From the NCBI RefSeq assembly GCF_003062295.1, contig NZ_PYCN01000023.1, positions 1 through 64,000 on the forward strand: DNA of 64,000 nt, written 5' to 3'. The notes below the pieces were generated by a model. It saw nothing but the letters and a program-made list of their open reading frames with translations, searched no databases and had not been told where the DNA came from. Every line of letters starts with the position of its first letter. The stretch's first letter is position 1. Shown in pieces: positions 44,860 to 54,486 of the stretch. Origin of the DNA: Bradyrhizobium algeriense (lineage in GTDB: Bacteria > Pseudomonadota > Alphaproteobacteria > Rhizobiales > Xanthobacteraceae). A program made the position numbers and the translations under genes.

Positions 44860-45732
44860 CTATTTCGGCCGCGACACGATCTCGATCATCCTGCCCTCGT
44901 CGTCATCGGGCATCTCGGTCTTTGCCCGGGCGTAGGCCTCGACCGCGGCCTGCCCCAACAGCGGTGCTTCTGCAAGCAGGCTCTCGGCCAATTTCACCGC
45001 GTAGACCGCATCCTTGTAGCGGAGCGCCGATGTGAACGACGCGCCGGCGAAATCGCGCGCCACCATGCGCTTTGAATGCCGGATCACCTGCGGGCTCGCC
45101 ACCGCACTGGTCGCCAAGGCTTCCGCCACGAGATTCATGTCGAGCCCGGCCTGCTCGGCCATGGCGACGCCTTCGGCGAGGCTCGCGATCTGCACCGCGC
45201 CCATCAGGTTGTTGATCAGCTTGAAGACAGTGCCGGTGCCGACCGCGCCGAAGTGCCTGACCACATCGCCGATCGGCGCGAGATACGGTTTTGCGGAATC
45301 GAGATCGGCCGCGTCAGCGCCGACCAGCAAAGTCAGCTTTCCGGCAGCCGCCGCTTGCGGCAGGCCAGTGACGGGACAATCGATATAGATCAGGCCGCGG
45401 CCGCGCAGTTCGCGCGCCATGTCGAGCGCGTGCTGGTGCGAGACGGTCGAGCATTCGATCGCGAGGCTGCCCGCCTTCATCGTTGCAGCCGCGCCGTCCT
45501 TGCCGAGCCAGACGGCACGCGACGCCGCGTCGTCGGCGACCATGGTCACGACGGCATCAGCGCCATCGGCAGCGTCCGCCGGAGATGAAGCCCAGCGTGC
45601 GCCGCGCGCGATCAGGTCTTCCGCCTTGGCCTTGCTGCGATTCCAGACTGCAACCGAAAAGCCTGCATCGAGGTAGCGGCCGACCATGCCATGGCCCATG
45701 CGGCCGAGCCCGATGAAGGCCACTTTGGTCAT
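44860..45732 (-). CDS. NAD(P)-dependent oxidoreductase, 3-hydroxyisobutyrate dehydrogenase family
   Basis: 290 aa. The Rossmann start VAFIGLGRMGHGMVGRYLDA carries GLGxMG. The substrate motif reads YIDCPVTGLPQAAAAGKLTL, where DCPVTG replaces the common DAPVSG, and the catalytic Lys is in FKLINNLMGAVQIASLAEG (KxxxN). It should oxidise a beta-hydroxy acid or reduce a semialdehyde such as tartronate or glyoxylate semialdehyde. It ends up 3 bases ahead of prfB on the same strand but downstream in transcription, so it may be read with prfB. Confidence 0.88.
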   Translation of the reverse strand: MTKVAFIGLGRMGHGMVGRYLDAGFSVAVWNRSKAKAEDLIARGARWASSPADAADGADAVVTMVADDAASRAVWLGKDGAAATMKAGSLAIECSTVSHQHALDMARELRGRGLIYIDCPVTGLPQAAAAGKLTLLVGADAADLDSAKPYLAPIGDVVRHFGAVGTGTVFKLINNLMGAVQIASLAEGVAMAEQAGLDMNLVAEALATSAVASPQVIRHSKRMVARDFAGASFTSALRYKDAVYAVKLAESLLAEAPLLGQAAVEAYARAKTEMPDDDEGRMIEIVSRPK

Positions 45733-45735
45733 GGA

Positions 45736-46867
45736 TTAATCCACATCCTCGACCGCGCCGGGCGTGGTGCCGAAGGCGCGCTGCGCCAGCGTCGCCGCCA
45801 TGAACTCGTCCAGGTCGCCGTCGAGAACGCCTGATGTATCGGAGGTCTGCACGCCGGTGCGCAGGTCTTTCACCATCTGGTAGGGCTGCAGCACGTAGGA
45901 GCGGATCTGGTGGCCCCAGCCGATATCGGTCTTGGCGGCCTGATCGGCGGCGGCCTGTTCCTCGCGCCGCTTCAGTTCGATTTCATAGAGCCGCGCGCGC
46001 AGCATGTCCCAGGCCTGGGCGCGGTTCTTGTGCTGCGAACGGCCGGCCTGACAGACCACCGCGACGCCGGTCGGAATATGGGTCAGGCGTACCGCGGATT
46101 CGGTCTTGTTGACGTGCTGGCCGCCGGCGCCGCCCGAGCGCATGGTGTCGGTGCGCACGTCCGATTCCTTGATGTCGATCTTGATCGAGTCATCGACGAC
46201 CGGAAAGATCGCCACGGAAGAAAACGAGGTGTGCCGCCGCGCGTTGGAATCGAACGGCGAGATCCGCACCAGGCGATGCACGCCCGCTTCGGTCTTCAGC
46301 CAGCCATAGGCATTGTGCCCGCTGATCTGGATGGTCGCAGATTTGATGCCGGCTTCTTCGCCGGGAGTCTCTTCGAGATACTCGATCTTGAAGCCGTGCT
46401 CCTCGGCCCAGCGCGTATACATGCGCAGCAGCATCGACGCCCAGTCCTGGCTTTCGGTGCCGCCGGCGCCGGCATGCACTTCGAGATAGGAATCGAACCG
46501 GTCGGCCTCGCCCGATAGCAGCGCTTCCAGCTCGCGGCGGGCGACTTCCTTCTTCAGGGCTTTTAGCGCGCCCTCCGCCTCGACCACCACGCCTTCATCG
46601 TTCTCGGCCTCGCCGAGCGCGATCATCTCGACATTGTCGTCAAGCTCGCGCTCGACCTTGCCGATGCCCTCGAGCGCGTCCACCAGCGAGGTGCGCTCCT
46701 GCATCAGCTTCTGGGCCTTCTGGGGATCGTTCCAGAGATTGGGATCTTCGGCGAGCTTGTTCAGCTCCGCGAGGCGAGCCGTGGATTTCTCGACGTCAAA
46801 GATGCCTCCTCAGCAGCCCGACTGACTGCTTGATCTCTTCAACGAGGCGTTCGATTTCGGCGCGCAT
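45736..46867 (-). CDS. prfB: Peptide chain release factor 2, made by programmed +1 frameshift
   Basis: About 376 aa when read from the ATG at 46867 through a frameshift. Frame 0 gives 23 codons (MRAEIERLVEEIKQSVGLLR then RHL) and hits TGA at 46798-46796. The sequence AGGAGG-CAT-CTT-TGA-C is the classical RF2 shift site with an internal Shine-Dalgarno. Slipping one base continues as DVEKSTARLAELNKLAEDPN and joins the long frame that ends at 45736. The codon-reading motif SPF is in RISPFDSNARR and the catalytic GGQ is in SGGAGGQHVNK. It ends translation at UGA and UAA and controls its own level through the in-frame UGA. Confidence 0.95.
46796..46810 (-). promoter_or_regulatory. RF2 programmed frameshift signal
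   Basis: On the minus strand this reads AGGAGGCATCTTTGA: an internal Shine-Dalgarno, a 3-base spacer, the slippery CTT and the stop TGA followed by C. It matches the bacterial prfB autoregulatory site. Confidence 0.93.
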
Positions 46868-46992
46868 GGTCTCTTCTGTCTGCGGCTGGAACCGCTACTG
46901 GATAGATGTTCAACGGGCCGGATGTAGCGGCGTATGCCGCAAAGCGCAATCGGCTCAGACCGATGAATTCGGGTTTTGTTGATACCAGCGGG

Positions 46993-49479
46993 CTACCAGA
47001 GCCCGCCGGGGCGCATGATATTGGTCGTGTCAGGCGGGATTCCCGGCTGCATCGGCACTCGCCCGTCGTCGGCGATGCCGACGACGGCGTAATTATCCGG
47101 CGGCGCGGTGCCCGGCTTGAACGCTTCCAGGATGATGCGGCCGCCCTCGCCTTGACCGGGGCGCATGCCGCTCTTGGCATCGATACGAACCAGCCTGATG
47201 CCGGCGGGAATCTTGAACGGGGTCGCTGGCTTGTCGGCGAGCGCGAGCTTCATGAAATCCTTGGCGATCGGCGCGGCGATACGGCCGCCCTGCGCGGACC
47301 TGCCGAGGCTGCGCGGCTTGTCATAACCAAGATAGAGACCGACGACGAGATCGGGCGAAAAGCCGACGAACCAGACGTCTTTGCCGTCGCTGGTAGTGCC
47401 GGTCTTGCCGGCGATCGGCTTGCCGACCTCGCGCAGGATTGTCGCCGTTCCACCCTGCACCACCCCCTCGAGCATCGAAGTGATCTGGTAGGCGGTCAAC
47501 GAATCGAGCACCTGCTCCCGGCGGTCGACGAGCTGGGGCTCGGGCTGGTTCTTCCAGCCTTCCGGCGCGTCGCAACCGCGACACTCGCGCGCGTCATGTT
47601 TGAAAATCGTCCGTCCGTAGCGGTCCTGGATGCGGTCGATCAGCGTCGGCTTCACCCGCCGGCCGCCATTGGCGAACATCGAATACGCCGTGACCATCCG
47701 CATGACCGTGGTCTCGCCGGCACCCAGCGAATAGGAAAGATAGTTCGGCAATTCTTCGTAGACACCGAAGCGCTTGGCATATTCGCCGATCAGGGGCATA
47801 CCGACATCCTGCGCCAGCCGCACCGTGACGGTGTTGAGCGACTGTTTCAAGGCATCGCGCAGCGTGATCGGACCCTTATAGCTGCCCACCGAAAAATTGT
47901 CCGGCCGCCAGACGCCGTTGCCCTGCCCCTGGTCGATCTCGATCGGCCCGTCGATCATGATCGACGCCGGCGTGTAGCCATTGTCAATCGCCGCCGAATA
48001 GACCAGCGGCTTGAACGTCGATCCCGGCTGCCGATAGGCCTGTGTCGCGCGATTGAACTGGCTCTGATCGAACGAGAAGCCGCCGACCATCGCGACCACG
48101 CGGCCGGTCAACGGGTCCATCGCGACCATGGCACCGGACACTTCGGGCAATTGCCGCAGGCGATACTGGCCCTCGACCACCTTGCCTTCCTTGTCGAACA
48201 GCGGATCGGCGTAGATCACGTCACCCGGCGACAGAATCTGCGAGACCGAAGCCGTCGCCGGTTTGCCGCGCGCCGCGGCCGGCTTCGCCCATCGGACACC
48301 GTCCAGCGTGATGAGACCGGTCTGCCGGTCCTTGGAGATCGCGCCGCCCAGTTCGCGGCCGGGCTGGAAACCGATACGGGCCGACTGGTCGGAAGTCTCC
48401 AGCACCACGGCCATCCGCCACGGCGAGATGTCGCTCAGCGATTTGACATCGGCGAGCTTCACGCCCCAATCGCCTGATATGTCGAGCTTGCTGATAGCTC
48501 CGCGCCAACCCTGCGCCTCGTCGAAATTCACGAGACCGGCGGCCACGGCCTTGCGCGCCATCACCTGCAGCTTCGGATCGAGCGTGGTGCGGACCGACAG
48601 GCCGCCTTCATAGAGCTTCTTTTCGCCGTAACGCTCGAAGATGTCGCGCCGGACCTCCTCGGCAAAATACTCGCCGGCAAAGGTATGCGCGGCGTTGGAC
48701 CGGCTGGTCACGGCCAGCGGTTCCTTGCGCGCCTTGTCGGCGTCGGCCTGCTTGATCCAGCCGTTTTCCACCAGGCGGTCGATCACGTAATTGCGCCGCT
48801 CGACCGCGCGGTCGCGGTTGCGCACCGGATGCAGCTGGGCCGGCGCTTTCGGAAGCGCCGCGAGATAGGCGGCCTCCGCAACCGTGAGTTCGTTCACGGA
48901 TTTGTCGAAATAGACCAGCGATGCGGCGGCGATGCCGTAGGCGCCGAGGCCGAGATAGATTTCATTGAGATAGAGTTCGAGGATGCGGTCCTTGGAATAG
49001 GCGCGCTCGATGCGCATCGCCAGCAGGGCTTCCTTGATCTTGCGTGTGAAGGAGACCTCGTTGGTCAAAAGGAAGTTCTTCGCGACCTGCTGGGTGATCG
49101 TGGAGGCGCCCTGCGGCCGGCGGTTGGAGCCAAGGTTCTGCGCATACACCACGGCGGCGCGCGCCATGCCCGTGAAGTCGATGCCGCCGTGCTCGTAAAA
49201 ATTCTTGTCCTCGGCCGCGAGGAACGCGTTGGTGACGAGTTTTGGCATCGCCTGGATCGGCAGATAGAGACGCCGCTCCTTGGAATACTCGCCGAGCAGC
49301 GCGCCGTCCGAGGCATGCACGCGCGTCATCACCGGCGGCTCGTAATCCTGAAGCTGCGAATAGTCCGGCAAGTCCCTGGAGAAATGCCAGATCGCGCCCG
49401 CGACACCGGCCACGCCGACCAGGAACACGACAGTCCCGGCGGTAAACAGAAAACCCAAAAACCGGACCAGAAAACGCAT
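46993..49479 (-). CDS. mrcA: Class A penicillin-binding protein 1A, downstream paralogue
   Basis: 828 aa with one N-terminal membrane anchor (FLGFLFTAGTVVFLVGVAGV). The glycosyltransferase GT51 domain has the catalytic Glu in FLAAEDKNFYEHGG, then GASTITQQVAKNFLL and the KIKEALLAMRIE motif. The transpeptidase domain has STFK in QPGSTFKPLVY, SLN in LKQSLNTVTV and KTGTT in IAGKTGTTSDGKD. It polymerises and cross-links murein. The gene at 49648-52161 is a close paralogue, identical over most of the first hundred residues, so the pair arose by tandem duplication. 168 bases separate the copies. Confidence 0.94.
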   Translation of the reverse strand: MRFLVRFLGFLFTAGTVVFLVGVAGVAGAIWHFSRDLPDYSQLQDYEPPVMTRVHASDGALLGEYSKERRLYLPIQAMPKLVTNAFLAAEDKNFYEHGGIDFTGMARAAVVYAQNLGSNRRPQGASTITQQVAKNFLLTNEVSFTRKIKEALLAMRIERAYSKDRILELYLNEIYLGLGAYGIAAASLVYFDKSVNELTVAEAAYLAALPKAPAQLHPVRNRDRAVERRNYVIDRLVENGWIKQADADKARKEPLAVTSRSNAAHTFAGEYFAEEVRRDIFERYGEKKLYEGGLSVRTTLDPKLQVMARKAVAAGLVNFDEAQGWRGAISKLDISGDWGVKLADVKSLSDISPWRMAVVLETSDQSARIGFQPGRELGGAISKDRQTGLITLDGVRWAKPAAARGKPATASVSQILSPGDVIYADPLFDKEGKVVEGQYRLRQLPEVSGAMVAMDPLTGRVVAMVGGFSFDQSQFNRATQAYRQPGSTFKPLVYSAAIDNGYTPASIMIDGPIEIDQGQGNGVWRPDNFSVGSYKGPITLRDALKQSLNTVTVRLAQDVGMPLIGEYAKRFGVYEELPNYLSYSLGAGETTVMRMVTAYSMFANGGRRVKPTLIDRIQDRYGRTIFKHDARECRGCDAPEGWKNQPEPQLVDRREQVLDSLTAYQITSMLEGVVQGGTATILREVGKPIAGKTGTTSDGKDVWFVGFSPDLVVGLYLGYDKPRSLGRSAQGGRIAAPIAKDFMKLALADKPATPFKIPAGIRLVRIDAKSGMRPGQGEGGRIILEAFKPGTAPPDNYAVVGIADDGRVPMQPGIPPDTTNIMRPGGLW

Positions 49480-49530
49480 TACCGAAGTTCCATTCCAACC
49501 TTGGCGCCGTAGCAGTCAGCGCTTGTCCTC

Positions 49531-49545
49531 ATGTCCATCGGACAT
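49531..49545. repeat. Perfect palindrome between the two PBP1A genes
   Basis: ATGTCC-ATC-GGACAT is a 6-bp dyad 52 bases upstream of the downstream PBP1A start. It may be a regulatory site or a transcript hairpin; it has no T run. The rest of the 168-base spacer shows nothing else clear. Confidence 0.35.
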
Positions 49546-49647
49546 TTCCTCTCCCGCGACCCGGATCGCAGAGATCCGCGGGATCCAAGCATGTTTATAA
49601 CGCGATGTCCGAAGATGCGCCTTGAGGTTGTGAACACGTCGTGCGGA

Positions 49648-52161
49648 TCAGTAAAGCCCGCCGGTTCCCGGACGCATGATATTGCCGGAGTCGGGCTGGT
49701 ACCCTTGCTGATACCCTTGCGGGTATCCTTGCTGCGGCATCCGACCGTCCGCATCGGCCACGCCGATGACCGAGTAGTTATCCGGCGGCGCGGTGCCCGG
49801 CTTGAAGGCTTCGAGAAGGCCGCCACTGCCCGGACCGGCGCGCATGCCGCTCTTGGGGTCGACGCGGACGAGCTTGATGCCGGCGGGCACCTTGAAGGGT
49901 ATAGCGGGCTTGTCGGCGAGCGCGAGCTTCAGGAAGTCCTTGGCGATCGGTGCGGCCAGATGACCGCCGGTCATGCCGCGGCCGAGATTGCGCGGCTTGT
50001 CGAAACCGACATAGATGCCGACCACGAGGTCCGGCGAGAAGCCGATGAACCAGGCGTCCTTTTCATCGTTGGTGGTGCCGGTCTTGCCGGCGATCGGCTT
50101 GCCGACTTCCTTGACCACCGTCGCGGTGCCGGCCTGCACCACATATTCCATCATCGAGGTGATCTGATATGCGGTCATCGGATCGAGCACCTGCTCGCGG
50201 CGGTCCACGAGCTGCGGCTCGGCCTGATTCTTCCAGCCACCGGGCGCGTCGCAACCGCGGCATTCGCGGGCGTCATGCTTGAAGATGGTGTGGCCGTAGC
50301 GGTCCTGAATGCGATCGATCAGCGTCGGCTTCACGCGGCGGCCGCCATTGGCGAACATCGAATAGGCCGTAACCATCCGCATGACCGTGGTTTCGCCGGC
50401 GCCGAGTGCATAGGACAGATAGTTCGGCAGTTCGTCGTAGACGCCGAAACGCTTGGAATACTCGCCGATCAAGGGCATGCCGATGTCCTGGGCCAGCCGC
50501 ACCGTCACCGTATTCAGCGAATTCCGCAGCGCGTTGCGCAGCGTGACCGGTCCCTGGTATTTTCCCGACGAATAGTTTTCCGGGCGCCAGACACCGACGC
50601 CCTGTCCCTGATCGATTTCAATGGGCGCGTCGACGACGACCGTCGACGGGGTGTAGCCGTTGTCCATTGCCGCCGAATACACCAGCGGCTTGAAGGACGA
50701 ACCCGGCTGCCGATAGGCCTGGGTCGCGCGGTTGAACTGGCTCTGATCGAACGAGAAGCCGCCGACCATCGCCAGCACGCGGCCGGTCCACGGATCCATG
50801 GCAACCATCGCGCCCGAAACTTCCGGCAACTGGCGCAGCCGAAACTGGCCTTCGACCGGCTTGCCCTCTTTGTCGAACAGCGGATCAGCATAGATCACGT
50901 CGCCGGCCGCCAGAACTTGCGCCACCGAGGTCGGTGTCCTGCCCTTTGCGGGACCTGATGCGGCCTTCGCCCACCGCACGCCATCGAGCGTGACGATGCC
51001 GGTCTGCCTGACCTTGCTAATGGCGCCGCCGAGCTCGCGGCCCGGCTGGAAACCGATCCGCGCCGACTGGTCGGACGTCTCTAGCACCACGGCCATCCGC
51101 CACGGCGCAATGTCGCCCAGCGATTTGATGTCGGCGAGCTTCACGCCCCAGTCGCCGGAAATATCCAGCTTGGACGGTGCGCCGCGCCAGCCGCTCGCCT
51201 CGTCATATTTGACGAGACCGGCGACCATGGCCTTGCGCGCCATCACCTGCATCTTCGGATCGAGCGTAGCACGGACGGACAATCCGCCTTCGTACAGCTT
51301 CTTTTCGCCGTAGCGCTCGAAAATGTCGCGTCGGACTTCCTCGGCGAAATACTCGCCGGCGAAGATATGCGCGCCGTTGCCGCGGCTGGTGACGTTGAGC
51401 GCTTCCTTGCGGGCCTTGTCGGCGTCGGCCTGCTTGATCCAGCCGTTTTCCAGCAGGCGATCGACCACGTAATTGCGCCGCTCGACCGCGCGATCGCGAT
51501 TGCGAACCGGGTGCAGTACCGCGGGAGCCTTGGGCAGCGCCGCCAGATAGGAGGCTTCCGCGATCGTGAGTTCGTTCACGGATTTGTCGAAATAGACCAG
51601 CGATGCGGCCGCGATGCCGTAGGCACCAAGACCGAGATAGATTTCATTGAGATAGAGCTCGAGGATGCGGTCCTTCGAATAGGCGCGCTCGATGCGCATC
51701 GCCAGCAAGGCTTCCTTGATCTTGCGCGTGAACGACACTTCATTGGTCAGAAGGAAGTTCTTGGCAACCTGCTGGGTAATCGTCGAGGCACCCTGCGGAC
51801 GCTTGTTGGAGCCAAAGTTCTGCGCATACAGGACGGCCGCGCGCGCCATGCCGGTGAAGTCGATGCCGCCGTGCTCGTAGAAGTTCTTGTCCTCGGCCGC
51901 GAGGAAGGCGTTGATGACGAGCTTCGGCACCGCCTGAATCGGCAGATAGAGGCGGCGCTCCTTGGAATATTCGCCGAGCAGCGCACCGTCGGACGCGTGC
52001 ACGCGCGTCATCACCGGAGGCTCGTAATCCTGAAGCTGTGAGTAGTCAGGCAGGTCCTTGGAGAAATGCCAGATCGCGCCCGCGACGCCGGCCACGCCGA
52101 CCAGGAACACGACAGTCCCGGCGGCGAACAGGAAACCCAAAAACCGGACCAGAAAGCGCAT
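49648..52161 (-). CDS. mrcA: Class A penicillin-binding protein 1A, upstream paralogue
   Basis: 837 aa from the ATG at 52161; the frame is open further but the family start is MRFLVRFLGFLFAAGTVVFL. Domain order is the same as in the neighbouring copy: anchor, GT51 (AEDKNFYEHGG, STITQQVAKNF), a middle OB-like region and a transpeptidase with SSFK (in QPGSSFKPLVY), SLN and KTGTT (AGKTGTTNDEKD). It differs at the C-terminus by an added Tyr/Gln/Gly repeat (QQGYPQGYQQGYQ) before DSGNIMRPG. The two proteins look about 85-90% alike by eye. It lies between amiC and the second copy, all leftward. Confidence 0.94.
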   Translation of the reverse strand: MRFLVRFLGFLFAAGTVVFLVGVAGVAGAIWHFSKDLPDYSQLQDYEPPVMTRVHASDGALLGEYSKERRLYLPIQAVPKLVINAFLAAEDKNFYEHGGIDFTGMARAAVLYAQNFGSNKRPQGASTITQQVAKNFLLTNEVSFTRKIKEALLAMRIERAYSKDRILELYLNEIYLGLGAYGIAAASLVYFDKSVNELTIAEASYLAALPKAPAVLHPVRNRDRAVERRNYVVDRLLENGWIKQADADKARKEALNVTSRGNGAHIFAGEYFAEEVRRDIFERYGEKKLYEGGLSVRATLDPKMQVMARKAMVAGLVKYDEASGWRGAPSKLDISGDWGVKLADIKSLGDIAPWRMAVVLETSDQSARIGFQPGRELGGAISKVRQTGIVTLDGVRWAKAASGPAKGRTPTSVAQVLAAGDVIYADPLFDKEGKPVEGQFRLRQLPEVSGAMVAMDPWTGRVLAMVGGFSFDQSQFNRATQAYRQPGSSFKPLVYSAAMDNGYTPSTVVVDAPIEIDQGQGVGVWRPENYSSGKYQGPVTLRNALRNSLNTVTVRLAQDIGMPLIGEYSKRFGVYDELPNYLSYALGAGETTVMRMVTAYSMFANGGRRVKPTLIDRIQDRYGHTIFKHDARECRGCDAPGGWKNQAEPQLVDRREQVLDPMTAYQITSMMEYVVQAGTATVVKEVGKPIAGKTGTTNDEKDAWFIGFSPDLVVGIYVGFDKPRNLGRGMTGGHLAAPIAKDFLKLALADKPAIPFKVPAGIKLVRVDPKSGMRAGPGSGGLLEAFKPGTAPPDNYSVIGVADADGRMPQQGYPQGYQQGYQPDSGNIMRPGTGGLY

Positions 52162-52400
52162 TGTCGAAGTTCCGTTCCAACCTGTGCGCCGAAATCTGCG
52201 GCGTCTATCCCAATACGGCAATCCCACCGAACGAGTTGCCGCCACGCGGTCGAACAATAGAGGGTCCGGCGGACAATATTGACCGATTCCGAAGACCAGC
52301 AGTCGATTTTCTATACCGTTGCCGCTGTGGCCAAACTAGGGCTTGGGCCACCGGACGGCACGCTTTTCAGCCTGCGCCTACGCAATGCGCACTGAACTTT

Positions 52401-53750
52401 TCACTTGCCCGGTCCGGCAGTTGCCAGCCGTTTGGCTAAAAACGCATCAATTGCCTGCGCCATCGCCCCGACCGTCCGGTTCCGCCAGTTTTCGGACACC
52501 AGACGCTCAAGGTCGCCCTTGTTCGAGACGTAGCCGAGCTCGACCAGGACAGAGGGCACGTCGGGGGCCTTCAGGACCCGGAAGCCGGCCGATTTCAGCG
52601 GATGCTTGTGCATCCGCACCGTGGTCTTCATTTCGCCCATCAGGATCCGCGCGAACCGGTTTGAAAAGGTTTTGGTCTCCCGTTGCACCAAGTCGATCAG
52701 GATGTCGGCGACTTCGGTCGGCTCGTCGGCGAGACTGACCCCGCCGATCGCGTCCGACTTGTTTTCAGTGTCCGCGAGCCGCTCGGCTTCGGAGTCGGTG
52801 GCCTTATCGGAGAGCGTATAGATCGTGGCGCCCTGGGCGTCGCCCTCGCCACGACGCAGGGCGTCGGCGTGGATCGAAACGAACAGCGCCGCCGACTCGT
52901 TGCGCGCGATCTTCACGCGGTCGCCGAGCGGAATGAAGGTGTCGTCCGTCCGGGTCATGACGACGCGATACTTGCCCGACTTCTCGATCCGATCGCGCAG
53001 CGCGAGGCCAAAGCCGAGCACCAGATTCTTTTCCATGATGTCGCCGCCGCCGGCCTCGGTGCCGTTATCGACGCCGCCATGGCCGGGATCGATCACGACC
53101 ACCGGCCTTTTGTCCGGCGGCGACGGAGGCGCGGCTGGCGCTTCCGCCCGCGCAGCGGCGGCGTTGGCCTCGGCGATCGCAGGCCGCAGTTCGGGGCGGC
53201 TTTCGGGCGCCAGCGACTGTACAAAGGCGGTGCGGTCGACCTCTTCGAATTCGAGCACCAGCCGCGGCGGCTGGCCGTTGGCCGCCTCCAGCACATAGGA
53301 TTTGGCGATCTTGGCAGGTCCCGTCAGGTCGAACACAATCCGCGATCCGCCCGGCATGACGAGACCGTAGCGGAACGCCTTGACCAATCCCCGTCCCGCG
53401 ACACCGACTCCGGCCGGAAGCTGGAAACTGACTTGGGGAAGATCGACGATCACGCGATAGGGGTCCGCCAGGGCAAAGGCCCGAAACTGGACCGGCTTGT
53501 CGAGATCGAGGATGAAGCGGGTCTGTTTGGTATCGCCGGCCAGGCGAGCGTCCGACGCGATCGGGAAATTCGATGCCGCCGCCGGGCTCGGAATGGCGGC
53601 CGGTCCTTGATAAAGCGGCGTTTGATAGGCGGGTGCTTGATAAACCTGTGCCTGGGCCGCGCTGGGGCCGGCCATTTGGGTGCGCAGCAATGCTGCGGCG
53701 CACAATAGACCACATCCCAGCAAAACAAGGTGATTTGCGCGGCTCGCCAA
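52401..53750 (-). CDS. amiC: N-acetylmuramoyl-L-alanine amidase with AMIN domain
   Basis: 449 aa from a TTG at 53750, which has GGAGG ten bases upstream. The signal region (LVLLGCGLLCAAALLRTQMA) is followed by a Tyr/Gln/Pro linker (VYQAPAYQTPLYQGP). The AMIN domain (TKQTRFILDLDKPVQFRAFA) targets the division septum. The Amidase_3 domain has zinc ligands in VVIDPGHGGVDNG (His), MEKNLVLGFG (Glu) and FVSIHADAL (His), and the catalytic Glu in SVLVELGYVSN. It cuts the stem peptide from murein to separate daughter cells. A full CtrA-type box lies about 50 bases upstream. Confidence 0.93.
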   Translation of the reverse strand: MASRANHLVLLGCGLLCAAALLRTQMAGPSAAQAQVYQAPAYQTPLYQGPAAIPSPAAASNFPIASDARLAGDTKQTRFILDLDKPVQFRAFALADPYRVIVDLPQVSFQLPAGVGVAGRGLVKAFRYGLVMPGGSRIVFDLTGPAKIAKSYVLEAANGQPPRLVLEFEEVDRTAFVQSLAPESRPELRPAIAEANAAAARAEAPAAPPSPPDKRPVVVIDPGHGGVDNGTEAGGGDIMEKNLVLGFGLALRDRIEKSGKYRVVMTRTDDTFIPLGDRVKIARNESAALFVSIHADALRRGEGDAQGATIYTLSDKATDSEAERLADTENKSDAIGGVSLADEPTEVADILIDLVQRETKTFSNRFARILMGEMKTTVRMHKHPLKSAGFRVLKAPDVPSVLVELGYVSNKGDLERLVSENWRNRTVGAMAQAIDAFLAKRLATAGPGK

Positions 53751-54486
53751 CGATTCGGTGCCTCCGGAGGAGCCCTCCCTTACCGCATTAGAACCGCAGG
53801 GTTAATCAGACCTTAAGGTCGAATCTGTGAAAAGGAGCGAGTGTTGCCGCGCTGCGACGCCCGGCGGCTGGTTCCTTTTTGTGCCTTCGTTGCGCTTCCC
53901 TTGCACGCAGCCGCCAATCCACGTATGTACGAGGTGCTGACGGCTAATACTCCCGGTTGTGTCGCGTTCAGCCTCCCGGTGCAGCGCTGGAGCCTTCCAA
54001 GTCGAAGGAACCTGCGTCTTTCCCGATCCCTCCACAGCCAGCGCCGCGCGCGGCTGACACGGAGTGGCGGTTTCGAGCCCGAGCGGCGTCCGGTCCCAGG
54101 TACCTTTTCCAGGGACGGTTTGAGACACGGCAAAACTGATTATCCGGACCCCAAACGGTCCGATATGCGATGGCCGGCGGGCGTTTAGGCGCCGAACCGG
54201 GCCTTCAGCGATAAATGCGGCGGTATCCTTTTCCGCCAACATGTTTAGACGGGCCGACGCTTGATGCGCCAGACTGTGTTGCCGACCAGGATCCACGGAA
54301 CGATCGCGCCGACGCGAGGCGAAAGCTTCGCACGTCGCCTCGCTCCGGTGGCTCCCCGTTCGGCGCGGCGCCAAGAAGTGCGTTTTGGCCTTCCCCTCAC
54401 CCCCGAATCAGGTGGACCGTCGCGTCACCGGGCCGCGCAATTTGCGCGCGCCATGCACCGCGCCCGCCGCCGTCAAGAGTTCAAAA
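53751..54486. other. Long divergent spacer between amiC and rne
   Basis: 736 bases without a convincing gene. It must contain the promoters of amiC and rne and the rne leader. Frames of 60-190 codons on both strands lack ribosome sites and recognisable products. The rne side is GC-rich and able to fold (for example GAGACACGG and CGGTCC repeats near 54110-54165), as expected for an autoregulated RNase E leader. Confidence 0.5.
53802..53820 (-). promoter_or_regulatory. CtrA-type box TTAA-N7-TTAA ahead of amiC
   Basis: TTAATCAGACCTTAA (53802-53816) has both TTAA halves with a 7-base spacer. Read toward amiC it is TTAAGGTCTGATTAACC, including the favoured C after the second half. It also overlaps the palindrome GACCTTAAGGTC (53809-53820). 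It sits about 50 bases from the amiC start, a usual position for CtrA control. Confidence 0.6.

Noticed and set aside
46704..46736. ATG at 46704 as the real prfB start
   Set aside because: It would remove much of RF2 domain 1, and a classical frameshift leader lies just upstream in the right place.
46906..48477. 523-codon frame opposite the downstream PBP1A gene; a similar one lies opposite the other copy at 49531-50958
   Set aside because: The two antisense frames resemble each other only because the sense genes are duplicates. They have no independent support.
46993..52161. Assembly artefact as the reason for two PBP1A genes
   Set aside because: The copies differ throughout at the nucleotide level and in C-terminal sequence, so they are true paralogues and not one locus assembled twice.
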